The notes: a model not told the origin generated them from the sequence alone. Shown: positions 1 to 8,696, counted from the first letter of the stretch. The stretch is 64,000 bases of DNA from Chitinophagaceae bacterium (GCA_014379965.1 JACMKU010000138.1:1-64000), one strand, 5' to 3'. Numbers and translations are program-made.

Positions 1-78
1 GTGCGACGTTGCGAGACTTCACCTCTTGCAAAAACCCTTTGCGGCTTTGCGGAACTTGGCGCCTTTGCGTGAAACCTC
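1..78. repeat. Degenerate CTTTGCG-type short-word array (edge of window)
   Basis: Several variants of a word like CTTTGCG/CTTGGCG follow each other between about 35 and 72, just after the 3' end of the leftward gene at 78-338. Only this side is visible; a partner arm may lie left of the window. It resembles the other short-word intergenic arrays here but is less regular. Confidence 0.5.
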
Positions 79-338
79 TAGGTCATCTTAATCCTCATCG
101 CCTTCATCAACCCATAAATTGATACAAGTGTCCACATTCCCTCCAATACCACGAAAGGCCAATAGTTGATCAGGTAAGAAGCATAACAGGCGAGCGCTGC
201 ACCGATAATATTTAGAACATAAAACAGTTTTTCATCCTTAGGCAACAAACGTGCAGTCTTACCGAAGTAGGCAAGAAGAATCAGTCCCACGCCAATTGTG
301 CCAATCAGGTTGCTGTAGTCGATACTGATTGATTCCAT
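78..338 (-). CDS. CBU_0592-like small integral membrane protein
   Basis: An 86-residue protein made almost entirely of three hydrophobic segments (about residues 10-27, 38-56 and 60-80) separated by short charged turns (GKTARLLPKDEK). Size and pattern match the CBU_0592 family of small membrane proteins, which has no established function; a distant likeness to sugar-transporter half-units (SemiSWEET) is possible but not demonstrated. It starts with ATG and lies 5 nt downstream of the glutathione peroxidase gene on the same strand, so the two are probably cotranscribed. Role unknown. Confidence 0.75.
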   Translation of the reverse strand: MESISIDYSNLIGTIGVGLILLAYFGKTARLLPKDEKLFYVLNIIGAALACYASYLINYWPFVVLEGMWTLVSIYGLMKAMRIKMT

Positions 339-343
339 AATAC

Positions 344-1021
344 TTACTTTTTAATAGCGTCTAATATGTCACTACTCCCAGGGGAGGTTGTAGGCCCAAA
401 ATAGTGAGTAAGTTCGCCCGCCTCATTCACCAGGTATTTGGAGAAATTCCAGGAGGGTGCCTTGCTGTTCCAGCCATTCTTCGACGAATCGGTCAGCCAT
501 TGATAGACGGGATTTTGCGAAGCAGACCTGACCACAGTACTTTTCTTCATCAGAGGGAATGTTACCCCGAAGTTGACTTTACAAAATTCGGCAATCTGCT
601 CATCCGATCCTTTCTCCTGTTCCTTAAAATCATTGGCCGGAAAGCCCAGGATGACGAGGCTGTCTTTGAACTCTTCGTGTAACTTTTGAAGATCCTCGTA
701 TTGATTAGTATAGCCACAATCGCTGGCGGTATTTACGAGTAACACTTTCTTTCCCTTTAACGAAGACAAGTCGAAGATTGACCCATCGTTACGCTCGGCC
801 TTGAGAGAATAGAATGGCACAAGCGGAGCCCGCTTAACGGAAATTTCTTTCGTGTTCTTTCTGGTGAGCTTCGACCACCACATCCAGGCGGGATAAATGG
901 CCTTTAAAACTTTCTGCCGGTAAGTCATATTCTTCGAATTTCTGTTAACGATCTCGACATAGATGAAAAAAATAGCTGCCAGTACTAATATTACAACCAG
1001 GAAGCGTTTTAGTTTTTTCAT
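344..1021 (-). CDS. Membrane-anchored glutathione peroxidase family protein
   Basis: Cysteine-type glutathione/thioredoxin peroxidase of 225 residues. The catalytic set is visible: Cys102 in NTASDCGYT, Gln135 in GFPANDFKEQE, and Trp191-Asn192 in APSWNFSKY. Unlike the usual ~160-residue cytosolic enzymes, it has an N-terminal extension with a hydrophobic helix (about residues 8-23), so it is probably tethered to the inner membrane facing the periplasm. I chose the ATG at 1021. The reading frame stays open to 1138, but that part runs into the palindromic repeat at 1112-1190 and encodes nothing family-like. Likely role: removal of hydroperoxides using thioredoxin-type reductants. Confidence 0.9.
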   Translation of the reverse strand: MKKLKRFLVVILVLAAIFFIYVEIVNRNSKNMTYRQKVLKAIYPAWMWWSKLTRKNTKEISVKRAPLVPFYSLKAERNDGSIFDLSSLKGKKVLLVNTASDCGYTNQYEDLQKLHEEFKDSLVILGFPANDFKEQEKGSDEQIAEFCKVNFGVTFPLMKKSTVVRSASQNPVYQWLTDSSKNGWNSKAPSWNFSKYLVNEAGELTHYFGPTTSPGSSDILDAIKK

Positions 1022-1111
1022 CTGGAAGCCCGAGTAGTTGAGACCCAAAGGTCCATTAGAAATCCCTGATGCACAATTATTTTCCCCAGATCTTGTAAAT
1101 AAAACGAAAGG

Positions 1112-1190
1112 TTGACCGCAGATTTTCATGATGATCATGATTTACTATGGTATCTGCGTTGATCATATCAATCATGACGATCTGCGGGCT
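1112..1190. repeat. ~80-bp ATCTGCG palindromic element, copy 1
   Basis: Ends are related inverted arms (CCGCAGATTTTCATGAT at the left against ATCATGACGATCTGCGG at the right, two mismatches), with an internal ATCTGCGTTGATCAT block. Immediately followed by a second copy at 1201-1278; further copies lie at 55017-55097 and 60011-60087. Non-coding; it could form a hairpin. Looks like a REP- or MITE-type repeat. Confidence 0.85.
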
Positions 1191-1200
1191 ATGCAAAGTT

Positions 1201-1278
1201 TGACCGCAGATTTTCATGATTTTCATGATTTATTATGATATCTGCGTTGATCATAACAATCATGACTATTTGCGGGCT
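1201..1278. repeat. ~80-bp ATCTGCG palindromic element, copy 2
   Basis: Tandem, same-orientation copy of the element at 1112-1190, about 10 nt after it, with the same TGACCGCAGATTTTCATGAT opening and internal ATCTGCGTTGATCAT. The right arm is decayed (TATTTGCGGG instead of GATCTGCGG). It fills the space between the glutathione peroxidase start and the 3' end of the aldehyde dehydrogenase. Confidence 0.85.
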
Positions 1279-1283
1279 ATTAT

Positions 1284-2666
1284 TTACCGAATGACCCATT
1301 TGAACAATTTCAGTTTTCCCTTGAATGGGGGATACTTTATCGAAGGATCGAACCAGGTCGGTGTTTTCATGATTGCCTTCTTATGACTAAACGTCTCAAA
1401 GGAAAATTTTCCATGATAACTTCCGATGCCGCTGAATCCCCGGCCGCCAAAAGGTAGATGGTGATTCGTCAGGTGCCAACTGGCATTGTTTACACAGCCA
1501 CCACCGAATGGAATAGCCTCAAGCCAGGCCTTTTCCTTCTTTGTACTCGAAGTAAAAACATAGAAGGCTAGCGGATCCGGGTTCTTTTTGATGATTTCCT
1601 TCGCTTCTTCTTCGGATGAGAATCCGATTACTGGTAGAACTGGACCGAAGATCTCATCCTTCATAATTGGAGCCTCAGGATGAATGTCCGTCAATATTGT
1701 CGGTTCGATAAAACGACTACTCCTGTCGCTCCCTCCTCCATACACAACTTTACCTTGCGAGAGATAACCAGTTATCCTGTCGAATTGTTTCTCATTGATG
1801 ATCCTGCCGTAATTATAACTCTCCTCCGCACTCTTTCCAAAAAACGATTGCAAAGTCTCCTGGAGGGCCTTCACAAGCTGGACCTTTTTCGATTCATGTA
1901 CGAGAACATAGTCCGGCGCAACGCACATCTGTCCCGCGTTGGAGAACTTCGTCATGGCTATGCGCCTGGCCGCAACCTTGATATTCGCATCGCTTTCCAC
2001 CACGCAGGGGCTTTTCCCGCCTAGTTCAAGTGTGACGGGAACTAGTTTATCAGCTGCGAGTTTATAAATGAGACGCCCGACCGAAGTACTCCCTGTATAG
2101 AATACATGGTCGAAACGGAAATCATTCATCATTGAGGGTATCACGGTAGCTCCATCTCCTTCCACATAAAAAATATACTCTGGAGGAAATATGTCGTCGA
2201 TGATTGACTTCATTACCCCGGCTGTAGCGGGCGCGAATTCACTTGGTTTAAATACCACGCAATTGCCGGCGGCGATGGCTCCAATCAGCGGACTCATGAG
2301 TAATTGGAAAGGATAATTCCAAGGGCCGATAATCAACACCACACCAAATGGTTCTCTCATCACCCTGCTACCAGAAGGGAGGTTGAGTAGGTTCGTTCCT
2401 GCCGACTCTGGTTCCATCCATTGCCTGAGATCCCGGATGGCGCCGTTCAATTCAGAAAGAACGAGCCCATTCTCCGTTACCCAGCACTCTTCTGCACTCT
2501 TATGTAGATCAGTAAATAGGGCCTGATAGATTTCTTGTTCATGTTTGACAATTGATTTCTTCAGATTTTTTAACTGTTCCAACCGAAACTTATATGAACG
2601 GGTGGCATGGCTTTCGAAATAGCGGCGAAGCTCTTTCAATTGGCCAGATGTCGATGGGTGGTTCAT
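1284..2666 (-). CDS. Aldehyde dehydrogenase family protein (class-3-like)
   Basis: NAD(P)-dependent aldehyde dehydrogenase of 460 residues, the length typical of the class 3 / fatty-aldehyde branch that lacks the N-terminal extension of classic ALDHs. Visible motifs: PWNYPF (115-120) and KPSEFAP for the cofactor pocket, the GSTSVGR nucleotide-fold turn (192-198), the general base Glu214 in LELGGKSP, and the nucleophile Cys248 in GQMCVAPDY. The C-terminus has a hydrophobic stretch ending in KWVIR. It oxidises aldehydes to acids; the physiological substrate, perhaps long-chain aldehydes, cannot be told. It is transcribed alone, leftwards, from the divergent region at 2667-2955. Confidence 0.93.
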   Translation of the reverse strand: MNHPSTSGQLKELRRYFESHATRSYKFRLEQLKNLKKSIVKHEQEIYQALFTDLHKSAEECWVTENGLVLSELNGAIRDLRQWMEPESAGTNLLNLPSGSRVMREPFGVVLIIGPWNYPFQLLMSPLIGAIAAGNCVVFKPSEFAPATAGVMKSIIDDIFPPEYIFYVEGDGATVIPSMMNDFRFDHVFYTGSTSVGRLIYKLAADKLVPVTLELGGKSPCVVESDANIKVAARRIAMTKFSNAGQMCVAPDYVLVHESKKVQLVKALQETLQSFFGKSAEESYNYGRIINEKQFDRITGYLSQGKVVYGGGSDRSSRFIEPTILTDIHPEAPIMKDEIFGPVLPVIGFSSEEEAKEIIKKNPDPLAFYVFTSSTKKEKAWLEAIPFGGGCVNNASWHLTNHHLPFGGRGFSGIGSYHGKFSFETFSHKKAIMKTPTWFDPSIKYPPFKGKLKLFKWVIR

Positions 2667-2693
2667 TTTGGGGATTTGTCAGTGGTGTTTGAT

Positions 2694-2770
2694 CAATAGG
2701 CAATGGGCAATAGGCAATGGGCAATGGACAATAGGCAATAGGCAATAGGCAATAGGCAATAGGCAATGGT
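2694..2770. repeat. Perfect-register heptad array, 11 x CAATRGG
   Basis: Eleven consecutive 7-bp words (CAATAGG, CAATGGG, CAATGGA, CAATGGT variants) run without a single indel from 2694 to 2770. It lies upstream of the leftward aldehyde dehydrogenase and the rightward small gene at 2956. The same word, inverted or direct, recurs at 16147-16216, 20217-20305 and 45715-45749. The remaining ~185 bp up to 2955 show no other feature I can support. Confidence 0.95.
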
Positions 2771-2955
2771 CAGTAGCAAGTTACAAAAGAAGACGTAACT
2801 CGTCCTCTCATTAGCCCCGTCCTGTAGAAAAATAACCACATCTCATAGAAGTAGTTGCTGGATGGGTAGATTTTTTGTTCGAACCGCCATTTTTTTCTGC
2901 GAATAGGCAAAGTGGTCGAATATTTGATCTGATTTAAATATCAAAACCAACAAAC

Positions 2956-3285
2956 ATGAAAAATAACCCACGAGTAGTACTATTAGCTTTGTTAATGACC
3001 ATTACTGTTACAAGTTCTTTCGCAGCTACGTCCGACGATCCAAGACCAAAAACGGAAATGACGACCGGGATGACCGACGAGCAGAGGGCTGCAAGGGTTG
3101 AACAAATTAAAACCCGTGTGAATGAAATCAAGACGATGGACAGGTCGAGCCTGTCAAAGGCAGATAGAAAGGCGTTGAGAAAAGAATTACGGGAATTGAA
3201 CAAAGAAGCACGAGCATCCAGAGGTGTTTATCTTTCTGTAGGTGCGATTATCATCATTATACTATTATTGATTCTTATCCTTTAG
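2956..3285 (+). CDS. Small secreted/membrane-anchored protein, function unknown
   Basis: A 109-residue protein with a signal peptide (cleavage probably after TSSFAA, about residue 24), a highly charged, probably helical middle (DEQRAARVEQIKTRVNEIKT onward, residues 41-88), and a C-terminal hydrophobic segment (about 92-109) made mostly of Ile and Leu. So it is exported and kept in the membrane by its tail. I do not recognise a named domain; such proteins are frequent in Bacteroidota. It is followed by a good terminator at 3335-3370 and so is probably a one-gene transcript. Confidence 0.75.
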   Translation: MKNNPRVVLLALLMTITVTSSFAATSDDPRPKTEMTTGMTDEQRAARVEQIKTRVNEIKTMDRSSLSKADRKALRKELRELNKEARASRGVYLSVGAIIIIILLLILIL

Positions 3286-3334
3286 ATACATTGTGTTAAT
3301 TTCCGAGAGTTCGTTATCCCATGGATAACACACG

Positions 3335-3370
3335 ATTGCCGGTGGATTTTTTCACTGGCAATTGTCTTTT
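3335..3370 (+). terminator. Rho-independent terminator
   Basis: A 10-bp stem (ATTGCCGGTG / CACTGGCAAT, one G-T pair) closes an 8-nt loop, followed by a T-rich tail. Placed 50 nt after the small gene ending at 3285 and before the gene at 3403. Confidence 0.75.
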
Positions 3371-3402
3371 AAATTGGTTTAAGTCATGAATTAAGCATCG
3401 GG

Positions 3403-3804
3403 ATGAAAAATTTCGCCCAGAAACTGGAACTGTTTTTTGAAAAGTTTGTGAACGTGTCCCTCCGGGTGTACGGTAGCCCTTTTACTTTCCTGATCGCAGT
3501 GATTATGGTAGTTGCGTATGTGTCTACTCCTGGTTTTTATAGACAATCGACTCACGACATCCTAAGGGATATCTTCCTTTGCATCAGTTTTATCAGTTTT
3601 TTCATCATTCAGAAGGCGTTCAACAAATATTCGGCTGCACTCCACTTAAAGATCAATGAACTTGTTTCGGCGCATGAGAAAGCGAGTAATGAATTGGTAA
3701 ATGTGGAACAGAAGACGGAGGAAGAGTTGAAAGAATTGGCTAAGAACTACGAAGCAAAGAAACACGAATCCCAGGATGCCGGGAAGAAAGCCGCGCAAGA
3801 ATAA
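3403..3804 (+). CDS. Low-affinity iron permease family membrane protein
   Basis: A 133-residue protein matching the bacterial Iron_permease family (PF04120) in size and pattern. Two transmembrane helices (about residues 25-42 and 52-68) are joined by a short loop, with the characteristic FxxISFxxFFIIQKAxNK stretch after the second. They are followed by a charged, probably coiled-coil tail rich in Glu and Lys (residues 80-133). The family name derives from yeast Fet4 similarity; iron transport by these short bacterial proteins is not established. It lies 49 nt upstream of the M23 gene on the same strand. Confidence 0.8.
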   Translation: MKNFAQKLELFFEKFVNVSLRVYGSPFTFLIAVIMVVAYVSTPGFYRQSTHDILRDIFLCISFISFFIIQKAFNKYSAALHLKINELVSAHEKASNELVNVEQKTEEELKELAKNYEAKKHESQDAGKKAAQE

Positions 3805-3840
3805 TGAGCACGCATCCGGCATTGCAATCCGTATTTCAAC

Positions 3841-3848
3841 TAAATTTG
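3841..3848 (+). promoter_or_regulatory. TAnnTTTG -7 box, 5 nt before a GTG start
   Basis: TAAATTTG is a perfect match to the Bacteroidota -7 consensus and ends 5 nt before the GTG at 3854. The transcript would begin at or next to the start codon, which implies a leaderless mRNA for the M23 peptidase. Confidence 0.55.
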
Positions 3849-3853
3849 CCTGA

Positions 3854-5701
3854 GTGAAAACAAAACTCCTTCACTTATTCCCCTCCCTAATATTGTTACT
3901 TGCAGTGCTGCTGACGCCGGCGTTTCTCACGGCACAAACACCTGGTAAGTATCCTCGCGGCTATTTCCGATGGCCATTGAACCTGAATCCAGAGATTGTC
4001 GCTAACCTAGGTGAGCTTCGGCCCAATCACTGGCATATGGGACTCGACATACGTACGAACCAAAAGGAAAATATTCCTGTATATGCCGCGGCTGGCGGGT
4101 ATATCGCAAAGGTTCGCATCGAAAGATCGGGATTTGGTCGATGCATCTGGATCAATCATCCAAATGGGCTAACCACGCTATACGCCCATCTTAATAATTT
4201 CAATCCTGCACTTGAAGCATACATAACTGATCAACAATATCAGCGGGAGAGCTGGGCCGTAGATCTTGAACTACCTGCAGATAAATTCCCGGTGACGAAG
4301 GGGCAATTCATTGCCTATAGCGGTAATACAGGTGGTTCGCAGGGTCCACATGTCCATTTTGAGATCAGGAACACGGCTACAGACGAATGTCTCAACCCTT
4401 TGCTGTTTGGCTTTCCTCTCCAGGATAATGTGCCGCCAAGTCTCCTGAAACTTTCGATGTACAATCGAACGGGCAGTATTTATGAGCAGGCCTTACGCAC
4501 ATTTCCTCTCCGTAAGATCGAAGGAAGTTATATCATTCCCAAAATGCCGGTCGTAAAAACCGGATGGCAGAAAATAAGTTTTGGATTGCAGGCGATTGAT
4601 CGGATAAAGGGTTCAGCGAACGAGGACGGAATCTACGCGGCGGATTTTTATCTCGATGACCAAATGATTTCAGGATTCAGGCTTGATAGTATCAGCTACC
4701 AGGAAACGGGATACATGAACGCCCATATTGATTATAAATATCGATTCAATGGCGGCCCCTATTTTCAACACTTATCAAAGTTGCCTGGTGATCAAGGTGG
4801 TGTGTATTACTCCACCTCTGCAGATGGCGCTATCCAATTGATGGATACGAACATTCATGAAGTAAAGGTGCAGGTATGGGATGCTTATGGCAATCAGTCA
4901 GAACTTCTTTTTAAGTTGCAATTTACACCTGATGCTGCGCAGCATACGCCCGTTACTTACACCAGCCCATTGTTCGTTCCAAATCAAAGGAATGTATTGA
5001 AGAGAGAAGGATTCGAAGTTGAACTTCCTGAAACTGTCCTGTACGATTCCCTTCATTCTTTTCATTACCGCAATAATTCCTTCCCTGAGAATGCCGTCTC
5101 CGCGCTTCACCAGCTGAATGATCCATCGGTACCAGTGCATGATGAACTTATCGTGAGGATTAAACCAGACCGTGCAATTGGAGGAGATGCTATGAATAAG
5201 CTTGTGATACAACGAAGCTATCGCAACTCCACCCAGATAAAAAAGGCGGCGTGGTCAGGTGAATGGTTAACGGCCGCATTCGGAGATTTCGGAAACTTCC
5301 AGGCCTTCGTAGACCAGGAGCCTCCGGTATTGAATGATCTCGGTAGAGGAGATACGGTAGACTTAAGTCCTGCCTCAAGAATTGTTTTCCAGCCTCGGGA
5401 TAATTTTGGGATGAGGACCTTCCGCGCAGAGTTGGATGGAAAATGGCTTCGATTCACGAACGACAAAAGCCGTGCGCATATTTATGTATTCGATGACAGG
5501 TGTCCTTACGGAGTACACGAACTAAAAGTAACCGTAGAAGATCTGGTTGGAAACGTTACGACTAAAAGCTGGTGGTTTAAAAAGTATCCATACACGCCAC
5601 CTAAGAAGAAGGCGACAATCAAAAAGAAGACAAGATCAAAACCGGGCAATGCTTCCAGGAAACCTGCACCGAAGAAAAAAACGACCGTCAAAAAAAGATA
5701 A
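3854..5701 (+). CDS. Secreted M23 family (LytM-type) metallopeptidase with basic tail
   Basis: A 615-residue exported protein: signal peptide (residues 1-28, ending FLTAQ), LytM-type domain near the N-terminus (about 45-185), then a long beta-rich region of unknown fold, and a Lys/Arg-rich tail (585-615). Zinc-site residues are present: H61 and D65 in HWHMGLDI and the HVH motif at 166-168 in GPHVHFEI. The family cleaves peptide cross-links in peptidoglycan, or acts as an inactive scaffold; here the metal residues look intact. The start is GTG at 3854; no ATG precedes the signal peptide, and a -7 box lies just in front. The basic tail might bind envelope polymers (inference). Confidence 0.88.
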   Translation: MKTKLLHLFPSLILLLAVLLTPAFLTAQTPGKYPRGYFRWPLNLNPEIVANLGELRPNHWHMGLDIRTNQKENIPVYAAAGGYIAKVRIERSGFGRCIWINHPNGLTTLYAHLNNFNPALEAYITDQQYQRESWAVDLELPADKFPVTKGQFIAYSGNTGGSQGPHVHFEIRNTATDECLNPLLFGFPLQDNVPPSLLKLSMYNRTGSIYEQALRTFPLRKIEGSYIIPKMPVVKTGWQKISFGLQAIDRIKGSANEDGIYAADFYLDDQMISGFRLDSISYQETGYMNAHIDYKYRFNGGPYFQHLSKLPGDQGGVYYSTSADGAIQLMDTNIHEVKVQVWDAYGNQSELLFKLQFTPDAAQHTPVTYTSPLFVPNQRNVLKREGFEVELPETVLYDSLHSFHYRNNSFPENAVSALHQLNDPSVPVHDELIVRIKPDRAIGGDAMNKLVIQRSYRNSTQIKKAAWSGEWLTAAFGDFGNFQAFVDQEPPVLNDLGRGDTVDLSPASRIVFQPRDNFGMRTFRAELDGKWLRFTNDKSRAHIYVFDDRCPYGVHELKVTVEDLVGNVTTKSWWFKKYPYTPPKKKATIKKKTRSKPGNASRKPAPKKKTTVKKR

Positions 5702-5710
5702 CTAACAGTT

Positions 5711-6172
5711 ATGGTAACGTTGAAGGAAGGCGATAAGGCCCCTGCATTCTCAGGTATTGACCAGGATGGAAAAAAAGTTTCCCTTGGGGATTACAAAGGG
5801 AAAAGGCTGGCTTTATATTTTTATTCGGAGGCGGGCTCACCAACCTGTACCATTGAATCCTGCAACCTGCGCGATAACTATGGCCTCTTAAAGAAAAAAG
5901 GATTTGAAGTAGTGGGCGTAAGTCCCGATGAGGTCAATGTCCAAAAGAAATTCTCCACTAAATACGATCTGCCTTTTCCTCTTTTATCCGACAGTGATCA
6001 TCGGATCGTTGAAAGCTATGGCGTATGGGACCAGAAGAAGCTCTTTGGAAGAGAATACATGGGTGTGCTTAGGACCACCTTTATCATCAATGAAAAAGGA
6101 GTGATCATTAAGGTTTTTACGAAGCCGAAAAATAAGGCTCACGCCGAAGAGATCATTCAGCAGGTAAAATAG
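5711..6172 (+). CDS. bcp: Thioredoxin-dependent peroxiredoxin, BCP/PrxQ type
   Basis: A 153-residue peroxiredoxin of the BCP group, reducing hydrogen peroxide and organic hydroperoxides with electrons from thioredoxin. The peroxidatic Cys46 and a second Cys51 sit in SPTCTIESCNLRD, the five-residue spacing typical of PrxQ enzymes. The preceding segment reads FYSEAGSP rather than the common FYPKDDTPG, a divergence in the active-site loop but with Thr and Cys kept. It begins 9 nt after the M23 stop, so the two genes are probably one transcript. Confidence 0.93.
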   Translation: MVTLKEGDKAPAFSGIDQDGKKVSLGDYKGKRLALYFYSEAGSPTCTIESCNLRDNYGLLKKKGFEVVGVSPDEVNVQKKFSTKYDLPFPLLSDSDHRIVESYGVWDQKKLFGREYMGVLRTTFIINEKGVIIKVFTKPKNKAHAEEIIQQVK

Positions 6173-6241
6173 CTCCCTCCCACCATGATAAGCAACCCTT
6201 TGGCTCTTGGAAACGATTATGTTTCCTGAACCAAACTGCAT

Positions 6242-7228
6242 ATGATGAAGAAATATTTCTGGCTTTGTTGCCTATTGTTCTCCCTTCGATCCCTCGCCCA
6301 GGACACAACGATGAATCAACTCACGAAGGAGATGGACACACCCGCATCGGAAGCGAAGGAGCCCGTCAAGATCTTCAATTCTTCGAGGGCGATCAATGCC
6401 AATACAACGGAGATGACCGGAAGAGGTAAGATGGACTTCCGCGTAACACACAATTTTGATGATATAGATGGTAAAGGGGGTGTATTTGGTCGCTTCCTGG
6501 GATTGGACAACGCCAAGGATGTGAGGATTGCGTTCGTAGTAGGAGTATCCAGACGCCTCGACCTTCATGCTTCCCGGGTACGTGGAGCAGGAGCAGTGAA
6601 CAAGATGTATGAATTAGGTTTTAAGTATCTGCTGGCACAGCAACGTGAGAATGATCCTTCGCATCCTTTGTCGATTGCTCTGTTTGCCAATACCGTCATC
6701 GCCACTGCCAAAGCTTCTTCGCTTCCTGGTTTTGAAGCCAGCTTCGAAGAACTTTCCGACAGGATGAGCCAGGCGGTTCAGCTGATCATTGCCCGCAAGT
6801 TTGGGAAAATCAGCCTGCAACTAAATCCAACCTGGGTACATACAAACTATGTGATACAGAATGATGATAATGGAATTTTCGCACTCGGAGGTGCGATAAG
6901 ATTTCCGATCACACGCAGCCTAAATATCATTGTCGACTACTTCCATCCTTTCAGATCGAAATCAAGCAAAGAGTTCTTCAAGACGGTAGACAATACCTAT
7001 GGCCCACCCGGAGATATTAGTTTCAACCCTGTCCCTATTACGTTTTATGATCCCCTCGGTATCAGCTTTGAGATTCTTACGGCGGGACACGTATTCAATT
7101 TGAACTTTACCAACGCTACCGAGATACTCGAGAATCGATTTATTCCACGGACCGTTAGCTCGTGGACGAAGGGAAAGTTTAGGTGGGGATTTACGATTTC
7201 GAGGAAGTTTGGTTTGTGGCGGAATTAA
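6242..7228 (+). CDS. DUF5777 family outer-membrane beta-barrel protein
   Basis: A 328-residue protein with a signal peptide (residues 1-19, ending RSLAQ) and alternating beta strands ending in an aromatic C-terminus (GFTISRKFGLWRN), as expected of an outer-membrane barrel. The IFNSSRAINANTTEMTGRGK segment followed by HNFDDIDGKGG..FGLD-type strands matches DUF5777 of Bacteroidota, a family without known function. A second Met at codon 2 (6245) is an equally good start. Its stop is directly followed by the hexad palindrome at 7232-7380, shared with the converging birA. Confidence 0.78.
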   Translation: MMKKYFWLCCLLFSLRSLAQDTTMNQLTKEMDTPASEAKEPVKIFNSSRAINANTTEMTGRGKMDFRVTHNFDDIDGKGGVFGRFLGLDNAKDVRIAFVVGVSRRLDLHASRVRGAGAVNKMYELGFKYLLAQQRENDPSHPLSIALFANTVIATAKASSLPGFEASFEELSDRMSQAVQLIIARKFGKISLQLNPTWVHTNYVIQNDDNGIFALGGAIRFPITRSLNIIVDYFHPFRSKSSKEFFKTVDNTYGPPGDISFNPVPITFYDPLGISFEILTAGHVFNLNFTNATEILENRFIPRTVSSWTKGKFRWGFTISRKFGLWRN

Positions 7229-7231
7229 CCC

Positions 7232-7380
7232 CCCTCGCTCTCGCTCTGTTTCTCGCTCTGTATCTGCTCCTGTTTCTCTTTCTGTTACTCTCAATCCAAG
7301 AGCGAGAAACAGAGCGAGAGCGAGGGGGAGGAACAGGAACAGAAACAGAAACAGAGCGAGAAACAGAGCGAGAGCGAGGG
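7232..7380. repeat. Hexad array forming a 29-bp perfect inverted repeat
   Basis: Words of 6 nt (CTCGCT, CTGTTT on the left; GAGCGA, GAAACA, GGAACA on the right) run in register across the region. The left arm 7232-7260 is the exact reverse complement of 7352-7380 (29 bp), and a further copy of most of that arm lies at 7300-7327. It occupies the whole gap between two converging genes and could act as a strong bidirectional hairpin. A similar hexad array lies at 21512-21682. Confidence 0.95.
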
Positions 7381-7383
7381 CCG

Positions 7384-8154
7384 TTAATCGATCAACCATG
7401 TTACCTCCCCAAACCCAAACTCCTCCACCACCGCATGCTCAACAACCAGCCTACCCTCTGGAGTTACTCCGCGAATAGTAGCCTCAAATACGCGGCTATC
7501 TTTTTTAAGTTTTACTTTCTCGTCTTTCTTATAAAGCCTCGATAGGTAGGACGAGAGAACGGAATCGAAGCCCGTCGATTGTAGTTCATCGAATTTTCGA
7601 ATCACGAGCCCACCCAATTGCCTCGCAAGATCCACGGGCTTGTACTCTTCCCCAGTTATTTGTTTAAGCGATACTGGGTGGGAAAGTTCGGGTGGAAAAC
7701 TAGTCTGGTTGATGTTAATACCCACACCCACCACTGCCCATCGCCACGGCGAATCCTCAGTTTGCCCAGCTTGGTCCCCATTGTTTGAGCCCACAATATT
7801 CTCGATCAGTATTCCTCCTGCCTTTCTGTCCCGCCAATAGAGGTCATTTGGCCACTTGATTCGGGTCTCCGTACCGGCATATTTTGTAAAAAATTCGTAC
7901 ACAGCAAGGGCGGCACAGACGCTAAGTTGGAATTGTTCCGAGACTTGAAGGGGAAATGGCCTCAAAATGATACTGATTGCGATGTTTTCTCCCTTGATGG
8001 AAGCCCAGTCCTTACCCCTTTGTCCCTTTCCTGCCGTTTGCTCATGGGAGAAGACGGCCATACCGTGTTGTGCCAAACCTTCACGTATATGTGTCAGGGC
8101 ATAATTATTGGTACTGTCAATCGATTGCAGCTCAATAAACGGCATGTCCGGCAT
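7384..8154 (-). CDS. birA: Biotin--[acetyl-CoA-carboxylase] ligase
   Basis: Biotin protein ligase of about 256 residues, attaching biotin to the carboxyl-carrier lysine of acetyl-CoA carboxylase through biotinyl-AMP. Seen: the N-terminal substrate signature SIDSTNNYAL, the biotin-binding loop TAGKGQRGKDW, RIKWPNDLYW with the catalytic Lys, GGILIE and VGVGININ, then a small C-terminal SH3-like domain. There is no N-terminal DNA-binding domain, so it is an enzyme only. Start is uncertain: ATG at 8154 is preferred, with ATG 8145 and TTG 8178 possible. Placed divergently from rsfS-ftsH, as often in Bacteroidota. Confidence 0.93.
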   Translation of the reverse strand: MPDMPFIELQSIDSTNNYALTHIREGLAQHGMAVFSHEQTAGKGQRGKDWASIKGENIAISIILRPFPLQVSEQFQLSVCAALAVYEFFTKYAGTETRIKWPNDLYWRDRKAGGILIENIVGSNNGDQAGQTEDSPWRWAVVGVGININQTSFPPELSHPVSLKQITGEEYKPVDLARQLGGLVIRKFDELQSTGFDSVLSSYLSRLYKKDEKVKLKKDSRVFEATIRGVTPEGRLVVEHAVVEEFGFGEVTWLID

Positions 8155-8294
8155 GGGCTGAAAGGGGGGGTATGGCAATTAATTGCTATTTTTGGCAAAG
8201 TAAAATAGTTTCGGGTTTATGGTTTCCGGTTTTTTCAATTTCACCCCACCTTATGACCCAAACCATAGACTACAAACAATAAACTGAATTATTA

Positions 8295-8696
8295 TTGGAA
8301 CAACTTGCAATATTGAGTAACCGCAAACGAAAAAGCGCCTCACGGTTAACGAAGAGTTCGAAGATCATCAAAACCATCATTGCCGCAATCCAGGATAAAA
8401 AAGGGGAAAATATCATCTCTCTTGATCTTCGAAAGATCAATGAGGCGGTAGCCGATTTTTTTATCATTTGCGAAGCGGGCAATCAACCGCAAGTACGGGC
8501 CATAGCCGAAAACATTGAGCGTCTTGTGAAGGATAATTGCGAGGAAGATCCTTACCATCATGAGGGTCTTAATTCATTGCAGTGGGTCCTGATCGACTAC
8601 GTGAACGTGGTTGTACACGTGATGCTCTCCGAGACCCGAAAGTTCTATAAGCTGGAGGAAATGTGGAGCGATGCTGCTTCGGAAGAATACGATTAA
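8295..8696 (+). CDS. rsfS: Ribosome silencing factor
   Basis: A 133-residue RsfS (DUF143/Iojap) protein that binds ribosomal protein uL14 and blocks joining of the subunits when nutrients are short. Family hallmarks: ISLDLRKINEAVADFFIICEA, followed by QVRAIAENIE, HHEGLNSLQWVLIDYVNVVVHV and FYKLEEMW. The only suitable start is TTG at 8295; there is no ATG ahead of the conserved part, and the first ~25 residues are a basic extension. It sits 73 nt upstream of ftsH in an order commonly seen in Bacteroidota and is probably cotranscribed with it. Confidence 0.92.
   Translation: MEQLAILSNRKRKSASRLTKSSKIIKTIIAAIQDKKGENIISLDLRKINEAVADFFIICEAGNQPQVRAIAENIERLVKDNCEEDPYHHEGLNSLQWVLIDYVNVVVHVMLSETRKFYKLEEMWSDAASEEYD

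Noticed and set aside
1022-1138. Upstream extension of the glutathione peroxidase frame
   Set aside because: Overlaps the 1112-1190 palindrome and shows no signal peptide until the ATG at 1021.
2694-2770. CRISPR array
   Set aside because: The repeat unit is 7 nt with no spacers, and no cas genes occur in the window.
7183-7545. Long open frames full of alternating Arg-Ala/Asn or Leu-Phe across the hexad array
   Set aside because: They arise from 6-nt periodicity, which keeps a frame open on both strands; no start signal or family likeness. The same holds for frames at 21444-21713 and 21504-21728.
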